DNA of 60,000 bases from Strigamia acuminata. Lineage: Eukaryota; Arthropoda; Chilopoda; Geophilomorpha; Linotaeniidae. The DNA lies in assembly GCA_949358305.1 (NCBI GenBank), contig OX442318.1:12446517-12506516 (forward strand). The letters run 5' to 3'. The translations under genes and the position numbers were made by a program. Of this stretch, positions 22,601-30,329 are shown piece by piece (position 1 is the first letter of the stretch; each line of letters starts with the position of its first letter). Under the pieces are notes generated by a model. It did no database searches. It saw nothing but the letters and a program-made list of their open reading frames with translations, and was not told the origin of the DNA.

Positions 22601-25366
22601 ACACAAGTGAAAACCTAGCTGAACATACTCAGGTAACAGTTGTGTCAACATAACAACGTCGACCAATGCAGACAGTTGTAATGTAACTGTTCTGATGCAT
22701 GGAAACTTACGGTCCATGTGTCCGCTCACAGAGGCCACAATACTATATTTCTTCAAATTAAAGTCGCCCTCGATTAAAAGCCGTGGAGATTTACCATAAA
22801 GAAATTACTGGGTCAAGTAATTTATTTATGTACGAGGTATTTAAAGTGTGTAAATAATAAAATAAAAATTGACAACAAAAACAGCGCCAATATGACAATT
22901 TTGTACGATCTAGACAAAATTGTCGCAGTATCTGCAGTACACCGTATATACGATTTGAATTAAGGGTAGCCTTCGATTAAGGTCGCAGCAAAAGATTGCA
23001 TTTTCAATTATAAGCCGCGACTTTTAATACATTTGGCTTACAATCGTTTCAGATCTACCAAGTCCCGCAAACTTATATTATTATCCAGCCATTATAGTGA
23101 AAGGAAAAGCATTTACTTTGTCGTGTGAAGTCCATGATCTGGGAAATCCTCCTGCAACAAAATACAAGTAAGAAAATTAAAATAAATATTTAAAAAACTT
23201 TTAAAAAATATTTTCTCTTAATTTATAGTTGGTACCACTACGACAAGTTGCTGCAAAACGAAGTAAACTCTCGAGTGATAGTAAATTCAAGCACTACAAA
23301 ACTTCCGTTAAAATTTTCATGCAATGTCGCTAACAAAATAGGAAAAGGTCTACCAGCTCACATTACCGTTCCATTAATGAGTACGTAAAAATCTACTATG
23401 AAAAAGATCCAATTGAAAATTTGTAAAGCACCATTTATTTTACTATACGAATATAATAACGTTATAATAAAAACATATAATTTCAGCACCGCCAACATTC
23501 ATTCAATCCTTGGCGCCAACTTATGAGGTGTCAGAAACAAATCCAAATGTGACTCTATTTTGTCACGTTGAATGCTCACCTTACTGTACCATATACTGGC
23601 TTAAAAATGGCCTTTGGATTGATAAAAGCAACAAGGATTACACAATCACAGAACAAGCTCTGCCGGCAAATGTACAAACCAACTCTTTGGCTTCAGTCAC
23701 CAGTACCCTGAAATGGAATTTCAAGCATTGGCCCGATGGCAAGTTAAAGAGGAAAATTAATGACGCCAACTACACTTGTGAGCCGTCAGAAAATTTAGTT
23801 GGAAAAGGAGTCAACAGTACTGTTTTCTTTTCTGTTCAGTGTAAGTGCAAATGTTGCGTAAAAGCGTATTACCATATTACCCCGCTTTAATGCCGATAAA
23901 CCAAAGTTGGTCATGTATAGCCGTGTTCAAAAAAACTGGACCCTCACGCTATGCTGGCAATTGATCTTGTGAGTAATTTCATGTTTTGCCACTAGGTGAA
24001 ACACCAGACATCAACAAGTGATAATACTTGTGTAGCTGTGTCTGTATTATCGCCTGTTGATGTCTGGTGTTGCACCTAGTGGCAAAATACGACATTACTC
24101 ACAATTTCAATTGCCAGCATAGAGTGGGGGTTCAGTTTTTTTTAACACGACTGTACATAGCAGCATTTCGCTTAGAGTGGGGTAATACAGCTGGTTATGC
24201 AAAATAATATCTTCCTATGCATTTATGCGTTTATCCGGCCTCTAGTAATCATTTTTTATACTAAAATGACGCTTTACCTTTAGATGCTCCAGAGAATATA
24301 AACCTGTCAATGGATGACATTGATGTAAATGAAGGTGACATTGTAGGAAAAGTGGACTGTGAAGCTGCAGCAGATCCAGAAGGAACTTACCTGTGGGTCT
24401 TTGGAGGAAAAATAGTGTCAAGAAACCCTGAATTAAATTTGAAAGATGACATAACCAAGGAAATGGGTGGAGTTTACACCTGTATTGTTTCAAATACTCA
24501 TGGAAAAATTGAGAAAAACATTACAATTAATGTTCTGTGTAAGTTTTACAACATGAGTGAGGCAATTCTTTAGTAATATTCAACAAAATTGTCTTTCTTT
24601 AGATAAACCACAGTGTGAAATCAGCACAGAGGTCAATACAGTCGGAAAGGTATTCATCAACTGTGAATTTTCAGCAAATCCAAAAAACTTGAGCATAGAA
24701 TGGCGTTTTGAAAATGACACATTGTCAGATGACATCATTTCTGATGGCATGACCAGTAGTGTCATTTTTGCTGAAAGTCCAGATAAGTGTGGGAGATATG
24801 AATGCACTGGGATTAATTTTCTTGGACAATCTACTTGTGTCACTGAATTCACCTGTGTCACTGAAGTCACTGAAGTCACCAGCAGTGGACCTGAAGTCAC
24901 CGAAGTCACCAGCAGTGGACCAGAAGTCACCGAAGTCACCAGCAGTGGACCAGAAGTCACCGAAGTCACCAGCAGTGGACCTGAAGTCACCAGTAGTAGA
25001 CCTGAAGTCACCAGTAGTGGACATGAAGTCACCAGTAGTGGACATGAGGTGACTAGCAGTGGATATGAAATCACCAGCACTGGACAGAAAGTCACCAGCA
25101 CTGGACATGAAGTCACCAGCACTGGACGGGAAGTCACCACCACTGGACGGGATGTCACCAGCACTGGACGGGAAGTCACCAGCACTGGACATGAAGTCAC
25201 CAGCACTGGACATGAAGTCACCAGCACTGGACATGAAGACACCAGCACTGGACATGAAGTCACCAGCACTGGACATGAAGTTACTAGCAGTGGACATGAA
25301 ATTACTAGCAGTGGACATGAAGTGAATCAAACTGAGTATTATGTTGCTGACAACCTTCATACCTAA
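19526..25366 (+). CDS. Seven-Ig-domain protein with repeat-encoded Ser/Thr stalk (Ig gene, copy 1; nine exons)
   Basis: Exons by GT-AG junctions: 19526-19601, 19669-20001, 21627-21899, 21969-22241, 23053-23168, 23229-23380, 23487-23840, 24284-24538, 24603-25366. Exon 1 is a signal peptide; exons 2, 3, 4, 5+6, 7, 8 and 9 each give one Ig fold with the C...W...C core. Ig exon borders are phase 1, the hallmark of shuffled extracellular modules. Many N-x-S/T sites fit an extracellular glycoprotein. The product would be about 860 residues, ending in a hypervariable Thr/Ser/Gly stalk without a membrane helix in this exon. Likely role: cell-surface or secreted recognition or adhesion; I do not recognise a specific ortholog. 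Oddity: exon 5 has one A too many (see its entry), so as printed the frame breaks after three and a half domains. Confidence 0.8.
19669..20001 (+). CDS. Ig gene copy 1, exon 2: Ig domain D1
   Basis: Acceptor 'tcgttgcag', donor 'T|GTAAGT', phase 1-1. The fold is seen as ENATLACTV (first Cys), IRWF (core Trp) and IRIRCCGK (second Cys), with N-glycosylation sites NAT, NRT and NGT. The intron between exons 1 and 2 is only 67 bp. Confidence 0.75.
20002..21626 (+). other. Ig gene copy 1, intron 2
   Basis: A 1.6-kb intron between D1 and D2. A segment at about 20511-20588 ('gaatgacgtcacatgtac', 'cacgaaacgag', 'tttttgaatgcagct') recurs at about 38962-39031, just upstream of the second Ig copy. Otherwise I see no gene in it. 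It also contains 'aataccgc'-type short repeats at about 21430-21570. Confidence 0.5.
21627..21899 (+). CDS. Ig gene copy 1, exon 3: Ig domain D2
   Basis: Acceptor 'atttcgtttag', donor 'C|GTAAGT', 273 nt, phase 1-1. Core residues: NLNLSCEH (Cys), ILWIRD (Trp) and the classical DAGNYSCE (D-x-G-x-Y-x-C). This exon has no counterpart in the second copy. Confidence 0.8.
21969..22241 (+). CDS. Ig gene copy 1, exon 4: Ig domain D3
   Basis: Acceptor 'tttattaccag', donor 'T|GTAAGA', 273 nt, phase 1-1; the preceding intron is 69 bp. Core: VSMDCNV, EYKWLFK, FDSGNYSCK. The second copy carries this exon from 39493 with a Gly-to-Cys change in the D-x-G motif. Confidence 0.8.
22260..22617. mobile_element. 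MITE in intron 4, absent from the second copy
   Basis: Inverted ends 'acttgtgttcacactaga' plus 'cgcaacgcaaa' (left) and 'tttgcgttgcccctag' plus 'tgtgaacacaagt' (right) bracket about 350 bp. The paralogous intron (39720-39760) runs straight through from 'tttgaatttgt' to 'ctgaacat', i.e. lacks this block. It therefore inserted after duplication, or was lost from copy 2. Exact target duplication is unclear. Confidence 0.65.
22742..23031. mobile_element. Older intronic MITE shared by both Ig copies
   Basis: The ends 'tatttcttcaaattaaagtc' and 'gccgcgacttttaat' are degraded inverted repeats. The second copy (39861-40212) keeps a longer right end, 'cttttaatcgaagaaatac'. Because both copies have it, it predates the segmental duplication. 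Confidence 0.55.
23053..23168 (+). CDS. Ig gene copy 1, exon 5: first half of D4, with a one-base frameshift
   Basis: Acceptor 'aatcgtttcag', donor 'AA|GTAAGA'. It encodes the first Cys strand (FTLSCEVHD). Near its end an A-run has five As, where the second copy has four (40342-40345). Only the four-A version joins exon 6 in frame to give the core Trp (KYNWYHYD). As printed, the exon has 116 nt and throws exon 6 out of frame. It is either a real inactivating change or a homopolymer assembly error. Confidence 0.7.
23229..23380 (+). CDS. Ig gene copy 1, exon 6: second half of D4
   Basis: Acceptor 'aatttatag', donor 'A|GTACGT', 152 nt. Carries the core Trp (WYHYDK) and second Cys (LKFSCNVANK). 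It must be entered in phase 2, which the printed exon 5 does not supply. The intron before it is 60 bp and is conserved in copy 2. Confidence 0.7.
23487..23840 (+). CDS. Ig gene copy 1, exon 7: Ig domain D5
   Basis: Acceptor 'ataatttcag', donor 'T|GTAAGT', 354 nt, phase 1-1. Core: VTLFCHVEC, TIYWLKNG and ANYTCEPS. It is longer than the other domains because of a loop between strands. Two extra cysteines (ECSPYC) might form an additional bridge. In copy 2 this exon is truncated by a deletion. Confidence 0.75.
23917..24154. mobile_element. Fold-back MITE (hairpin family 1), copy B
   Basis: Long arms 'gtgagtaatttcatgttttg' and inverse, as in copy A (4341-4598), with 'aacacgactg' at the right end and TA on both sides (23915-23916 and 24155-24156). 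It lies in intron 7 of the Ig gene, about 75 bp after exon 7. The corresponding part of copy 2 is deleted. Confidence 0.8.
24284..24538 (+). CDS. Ig gene copy 1, exon 8: Ig domain D6
   Basis: Acceptor 'ctttacctttag', donor 'T|GTAAGT', 255 nt, phase 1-1. Core: GKVDCEAAA, YLWVFGG and GGVYTCIVS. Duplicated at 41383-41637 with the same length and reading frame. Confidence 0.8.
24603..25366 (+). CDS. Ig gene copy 1, exon 9: Ig domain D7 plus minisatellite stalk and stop
   Basis: Acceptor 'gtctttctttag'. D7 core: VFINCEFSA, SIEWRF and GRYECTGI. From about residue 80 the exon becomes a repeat of T-S-S/T-G-x-E-V units and ends in the non-repeat tail NQTEYYVADNLHT and stop TAA. The tail is identical in copy 2. 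A poly-A signal AATAAA lies at about 25555. No membrane helix or GPI-type C-terminus is visible, so this isoform would be secreted. Confidence 0.8.
24841..25325 (+). repeat. Coding 21-bp minisatellite (stalk VNTR, copy 1)
   Basis: The main unit is 21 bp ('gaagtcaccagcagtggac' plus two bases), coding seven residues, about 17 copies. At the 5' side a 30-bp variant (with an extra 'gaagtcacc') is repeated four times, coding EVTEVTSSGP. Because units are multiples of three, length changes keep the frame. All other frames, including antisense, are also open; those are by-products. Confidence 0.95.
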
Positions 25367-26071
25367 ATTTAAATCATATAAAATATAACATATATTATTT
25401 ATAATACATCTAATGTGGTACAAAGTGCAACTATAAAGTTAAGTTTGAATTTTATATTGTTTTTCAAATTATTAAAATATTATAACAAATTTCACTGAGC
25501 TCATTTAAGGTCTGAATAATCGCTTTATACAATGGGCTATAGTCAACTGTTTATAATAAAAAATAAAATAGACAGGACCCTAGAAAACCCACATTTTCTT
25601 TCAATGAAAATCAGTCATTAAATGCGTTCAATGCTAAATGGATTTCTTAGATTCTGCTGATTTTCTTGATTTTCTTGATTTCGGAAGACCGGAAGTGACG
25701 AATTTTACTTCATCAAATGGAATTTGGATTTCAGAAAATCCACGTGCAGGGTCGCTTCTCTTGATTTTCAGCCATTTTGATTTCCACATAGTAATCAAAG
25801 CACCTTGTCTTTTGTTTACTGTATAACAATGGTTCAAATTGCACATTTGCGGTAGTTGGATTTTGGGGAAATTTTGGATCATTCAAAGTAGAAATCCGAT
25901 TTACTTGATTTCTGAAAATCAAGGAATCATGAACCCGGTTATCCATTTAAGATTGAATGCACCTATTGTGTTTTACCGACGGAAGTTTCACGAAAAGTTC
26001 ACTTTAGCAATGGAAGCGACTTCATCCTCACCTAACCTGGCACCATCACCATCAACCTAACACAAACGTGT
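25367..26071. other. 3' flank or intron after the Ig gene, duplicated at 49017-49880
   Basis: The stretch shares long identity with the region after the second copy, including 'acaatgggctatagtcaact' and 'aatgctaaatggatttc'. There is no clear coding region. It contains the AATAAA signals for the exon 9 transcript. Confidence 0.5.
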
Positions 26072-26184
26072 ATCCAAAATTTGTCCAAAATTTGTTTGAA
26101 ACTTGTCAAAAATTTGTCACAAATTTGTCAAAAATTTGTCACAAATTTGTCAAAAATTTGTCACAAATTTGTCAAAAATTTGTT
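26072..26184. repeat. 11-bp minisatellite, flank of copy 1
   Basis: Units 'aaatttgtcac' and 'aaatttgtcaa' alternate about ten times, giving a 22-bp higher-order period. A related, expanded and differently mutated array follows copy 2 at 49882-50228. Confidence 0.85.
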
Positions 26185-26484
26185 GTCACGCTTTATCCAA
26201 CCCATTGTTTTATACCGTAATCCCTTCATTTGTTCCTAATTGTTGAGTTCCTTATTAATAAATCTAATTTGTTTAGTCCTACCTTCTTCCTCAATTTATG
26301 TGATGTTTTTGGTTGTGTTTATCACTTGTGCTGGTCTGGTGTGAGTCATTTGGTCACATCAGACCGATCTAAGTTATGTAATATTCACTGTTACCCCCTG
26401 CCACTCATCCTAATTTAGCCTGGGCCATTGGTATTCCTGTCTTCCCGTGAAGGAATCATCTCATTAGGTATTCATGAATGCGCC

Positions 26485-26683
26485 TGATAAAAAACTTCCC
26501 TTCAGTTTAGCGGTTTTAACTTTATCTACCAGATGGCATAAAAATCCATTGAGATTCAATGACATCAATCTTGACCCGGTCTCTCGTCTTGCTTTAATAC
26601 TGTTGTATGAAAAGATAGACCGGCCAATAACAGATAAACTTAAAACAGCTAAACTGAAGGGAAGTTTTTTTTATCCATGACTG
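26485..26683. mobile_element. MITE family 3, copy B
   Basis: Same family as 14645-14855: arms 'aaacttcccttcagtttagc' and inverse, core 'tgagattcaatgacatcaat', right end 'catgactg' then TA. The outermost left bases are lost. Confidence 0.75.
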
Positions 26684-26693
26684 TACAGTGTAA

Positions 26694-26905
26694 AGCGCTA
26701 TTTTTTCCTGTCCTCTAATTGTAATTTTTTCCCTTACAGTTAAGATAAGTTACAGGTAGTTTGTACTCTTCTAAAGACTCATGTGACCCATTTAGGTGCG
26801 CCATATATTTACATGTATCAGTTAATTTTGCACATGTCACACTGATAAGATTAAAAATAAAGAAAATACGCACAGCTGACAAGACAGAACTCCCACTCCC
26901 ACTAG
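26694..26905 (+). repeat. Dispersed repeat, copy A (partner at 56762-56965)
   Basis: About 200 bp containing 'aggtgcgccatatatttaca' and 'cacactgataagattaaaa' is found in the same orientation at 56762-56965, beginning in both with a 'cgctattttttcctg'-type word. Class unknown; it could be the conserved part of a larger non-autonomous element. Confidence 0.7.
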
Positions 26906-27060
26906 AGCTGTAAAATCGTAAGTAATTTGAATAATGTAAATGACATGAATAATGTAAATAAATAATAGACAAAGCGGACATTATTTATTAACAATTGACA
27001 AGACTGTTCCAAGACATGGGTCCTAGTTAGTACTTGAGTTTCCATCCTTGTTTGATTTAG

Positions 27061-27213
27061 ATACTGTTCCTACGACAAAAAAAATTACAACTGGAGACAG
27101 TAAAAACTGTGCCGCAACGTAGAACTACATCCGGAGGAATGTGGGCTTATTTCGGGGTTGTGGTCATTGTGGGTATGGTCTTGTTAATGTCTGTTTTTTT
27201 TCTTTTGTTCTGA
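27061..27213 (+). CDS. Candidate transmembrane last exon of the Ig gene
   Basis: After an acceptor 'tgtttgatttag' the exon ends in an uninterrupted helix MWAYFGVVVIVGMVLLMSVF, then FLLF and stop TGA (27211-27213). This is a typical single-pass membrane anchor with almost no cytoplasmic tail. Entered in phase 0 it is open throughout. Entered in phase 1, as the Ig exons are, it gives a Thr/Lys-rich stalk (TVPTTKKITTGDSK) that shifts out of frame at an A5 run and would match the helix frame if the run were A4. It lies 1.7 kb after exon 9 on the same strand with no other gene between. A splice from within exon 9 would give a membrane-bound isoform. The join is inference. Confidence 0.5.
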   Translation: MLFLRQKKLQLETVKTVPQRRTTSGGMWAYFGVVVIVGMVLLMSVFFLLF

Positions 27214-27625
27214 AATGTTTTAAATTCGTTTTTAACACACGCGTATTGTATGGCATTGTTTTGCGCCCACAACAGAAGGTTTCGAATTTCCCTTCTCTAG
27301 GTTGATTGTTGCAGCCCCTCTTATTTCTCGCCTACGTCAAAAACCTACTCAGCACAACTGAGTTTTCCCAGTACTCAGTGCGAATGTACAGTTTTGTTTT
27401 GAAGAAAGTTGACCAAAAAAATAAGGTTTTTGACTTTATGGATGACTGGTATCATTTGGTGAATGCAATAATTAAATGTCAACCATTAATTTCGCAACCT
27501 TGTGGTTGTCTCACCTTGGTCTAATCTTGGTGCAAAGTCTTTCGCTTATCAGATATCAGCAACAAAACTTGTTACTCACAAAAGTACAAATGACAAAGCT
27601 CAAGTGTTTTAAATAAATTGTGAAC

Positions 27626-29101
27626 ACTGGAAAAAACTTATGGCTTTAAAAGTCTTTTAATTGCTGAAAAGTTAATGCAAATTTGATTTTTTAGCTTTGT
27701 AAAGTCACATTTACAAAGATTGTTAATTTTTGTTTTAATCAAAACTTTACAAAATTAAAAAGACAATTTACAATAAACACAATAACTTTGTCACGTCGTA
27801 TTCGACTTTAAACAATAGTTTCGGAAAGTTTGGGTTTCCAGGGGTTGTAGTAACCAGAAAATTGTGGGTCCACAGGCACCGCAACTCTTAATACGTCACC
27901 ATGGGGGTAGCTTCGTAAAGACAGCGTCTGTTCGTGAAATCTAAATTTTATGGGTGCAGGATATCAGCCCGGGCGCCGCGCAATATGGCAAACAATGGTA
28001 TTCGAATTGAGACCGAAATACCGTGTCTCGCTGAGAGAGAACGTCGTCACTTGCTAAGCGCTCTTATGAAGAGGATATTTCTTCTCCTCGTTGGGTGTAC
28101 GCGCAGACAAGTGCCGGACAGCAAACCGCGTCTTCAAATCGTTGAAAATGAAATAAATGCACAATTTAGACGGCAAGTAAATTCAAAATGTCTAGAATGA
28201 GGAGGAAGTCACAGTCGTGGCTAAAAAGTATTGATGGATTAAGACTGTCGAATACGCCGTTTTTCCAACAAAATATATGCAAAATTTGGGCAAATGAAAA
28301 GGGCGCTGGTTAGACAGCCAACCATGAGAATTCGGGCTGCACAATGGCCTAATGCGTTGCAACGCACCATAAACCGCACTTCAAAATCCCCTAATTGAGG
28401 CAGGAGATGTGACTGTGTCAAAGACAAAAATTATTCTGATTATTTTAGTGGTATGAGTCAAACAAGTCACCTCTGATTACATGTTCCAGGCCAAGTCTAT
28501 TCCCAAGGGGAATTGGTCAAAAGCAGGTGGTCCGAGTGAAATATTTAAATTACCAAAGTGCAAATGTATCAATTTATGACAAAATTCTCATGAGTGTCTG
28601 GAAAGGGTGATCAAAACCAGGCTAAATTAAAGATAACTGGCGAAAATAAATAAAATAAAATAATAAATTTGGAATTTGGAAAAAAATGAAATAAATTAAA
28701 GAAATTAAAACAATTTCCAATTAAAATGGGGTCAAACTAGGGGAAAAGGTACAAATACACGCAAAATGTTCAAAAATTTCCACTGTCTAGAGTCTGGACC
28801 GTGACAACTTTACAGTTTTTAAATTTCAAATTTGACAGTTTTAACAATAATTTTAATTATAATTTAATTTTAAATTTGTCAGTTTAAACATACAGTACAT
28901 TAAATTTCTAAGTCATTTACAAGCAACTTAAATTTAATGGAAATGTCTAATTTACACATTAAGTTTAAGAAGTGCAAATACAATGTTAAATTTCTAATTT
29001 TTGTTTGATTATAAAAGAAGTTTACAAAAACTGTAAAGTATACATGTACACACGAATTTTTGAAACATTTACAATTCCTAAAGCCATTTTTTTTTCCAGT
29101 G
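27626..29101. mobile_element. Possible DNA transposon with short inverted ends
   Basis: The left boundary 'cactggaaaaaac' plus 'ttatggcttt' and right boundary 'aaagccatttttttttcc' plus 'agtg' are inverse to each other and about 1.48 kb apart. Inside is a GC-richer part with an open frame starting ATG at 27984 and running to 28198, no recognised domain. A target duplication is not certain. The rest is AT-rich. Confidence 0.35.
27984..28198 (+). CDS. Small open frame of unknown function inside the possible transposon
   Basis: Starts ATGGCA in good context ('aatATGG') and codes about 71 residues rich in Arg, Leu and Glu, with a charged segment ERERRHLLSAL that could be helical. It ends just after a donor-like 'CAA|GTAAAT'. 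I recognise no family. It may be a remnant of a transposon gene. Confidence 0.2.
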
Positions 29102-29901
29102 GAACAATAACTTGTAATTATTTATCTATTGTGATAATCTATACACTCGTAACAAAATTTAGAACATTTATTTAAGTAGAATTTGTCTAAGACGAAAATA
29201 AAAATTCTTTATTTTCTTTAGCAAGGAATTGAAAAACACATACCCAATATAAAGATGAATAAAGTGGATAAGCAAACGCATAAGATAGATTACACTCAGA
29301 CAATTACGTATGTAATATACAGGATTGTGCTGACGGTGACTGCATCAGTTAATTAATATTATATTAAAAGATTAAAAGATATTAATTATTAAGCAAATAT
29401 TTTTTAAATGACTAAAGCAATTGTTCTAAAACACGATTTGAATCTGCGTATAAGATTTATGATTTAGACAAAACAAATCACAAGTTTATAAAATTTTAGA
29501 AAATGCTCGAACAAATAAATTTTTATTAATCAAATAATATTAAAATGAAATGATCGGATTTCCTGCAACAGGCCTGCTTCCGTTTGATAAGAAATAAGGA
29601 GAACCCGAAATTATCTCCTGCAAGCTGAGGCACAAAAATCCTGGTCTAAACAAAACAAAAAATTTCATTATCTGAGTTTTATTGAAAATCGTCCAGGAAC
29701 AAATTAACTGGCAAAAAAAATGTTTGATACGATTTTTTTGGCATCCAAAAGAGCTTATTTATATGGTATCATTGTAATAAACAACGGCTTTCTTTTCCAA
29801 TGTCATAATCATGTATAAATGCCTATTTTTCATCCCTAAGACGCCTCACTCACACAAGAATATGTACATTATTATTTTGCAGATAGTGCATTTGTAACAA
29901 T
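29102..29901. other. Upstream region of the NACHT gene, cut off from it by BEL-1
   Basis: AT-rich, no exon recognised. Its last bases read as a splice acceptor ('attattattttgcag', ending 29881-29882) followed by about 18 bases and the ancestral start-codon context. So the NACHT gene probably had an upstream non-coding exon and its promoter on this side. Confidence 0.45.
29897..29901 (+). repeat. BEL-1 target-site duplication, left copy
   Basis: 'acaat' directly before the 5' LTR matches 'acaat' at 35853-35857 after the 3' LTR. Five bases is the usual BEL/Pao target duplication. Confidence 0.85.
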
Positions 29902-30230
29902 TGTGAAAACTGGCGTTGTTAGAAGTAACAAGGTCGCACGAGTTCGAGGGAAAGAGCACGGCGCAGCACAGAGAAGCCAACCTGCAGGAGGTGTTTTTGA
30001 GTGATATTGGATGACGCGTGACCGGAAGTGCTGTAAAAGTGTCATAAATTATCTTGTTTCACCCTTTGTTCCCCTGAATTTGTACTTGTGACCCCCAGAA
30101 ATTACAATAAACTTGTTCTTAACCCAAAAAAGACATGCTTTATTTCGAGAATTCATAAAAGTTAGAAAAGTAGTAAATTTACACAGTTTTAGTCAAAATT
30201 AGTTACAAATCGACTTTGCGAATCTTCAAA
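29902..30230 (+). repeat. BEL-1 5' LTR
   Basis: 329 bp, beginning TGTGAAAACTGG and ending CTTCAAA directly before the primer site. It contains a poly-A signal AATAAA at 30106-30111. The end is not the canonical CA. With the 5-bp duplication 'acaat' the border falls after CAAA, although the A-run leaves one base of doubt. Confidence 0.9.
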
Positions 30231-30248
30231 TGGTGCCGAAACCCGGGA
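30231..30248 (+). promoter_or_regulatory. BEL-1 primer-binding site for tRNA-Phe
   Basis: 'tggtgccgaaacccggga' is the exact complement of the 3' end of eukaryotic tRNA-Phe(GAA), whose acceptor end reads TTTCGGCA-CCA. BEL-2 has the same 18 bases. It immediately adjoins the LTR. Confidence 0.85.
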
Positions 30249-30329
30249 AAATCAGTGAATCCGGACAGAAATAAGTAGAAAACAGCATCGTAAAGCCGAC
30301 CACGCCGAATTTTGACCGAAAATTTCAAA

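Noticed and set aside
24580-25423. Antisense open frames of over 200 codons across the stalk repeat (also at 41589-42384 and 48445-49059)
   Set aside because: 21-bp units keep all frames open. The sense frame is supported by splice sites, the Ig domain before it and a conserved non-repeat tail; the antisense frames are not.
30231-30248. tRNA gene at the 'ccgaaacccgg' sites
   Set aside because: Only the complement of the tRNA 3' end is present, directly after an LTR; it is a primer-binding site.
30312-30329. Earlier start of the BEL-1 polyprotein at 30312
   Set aside because: That codon is TTG. The first ATG at 30330 has a good context and gives a usual BEL/Pao start.
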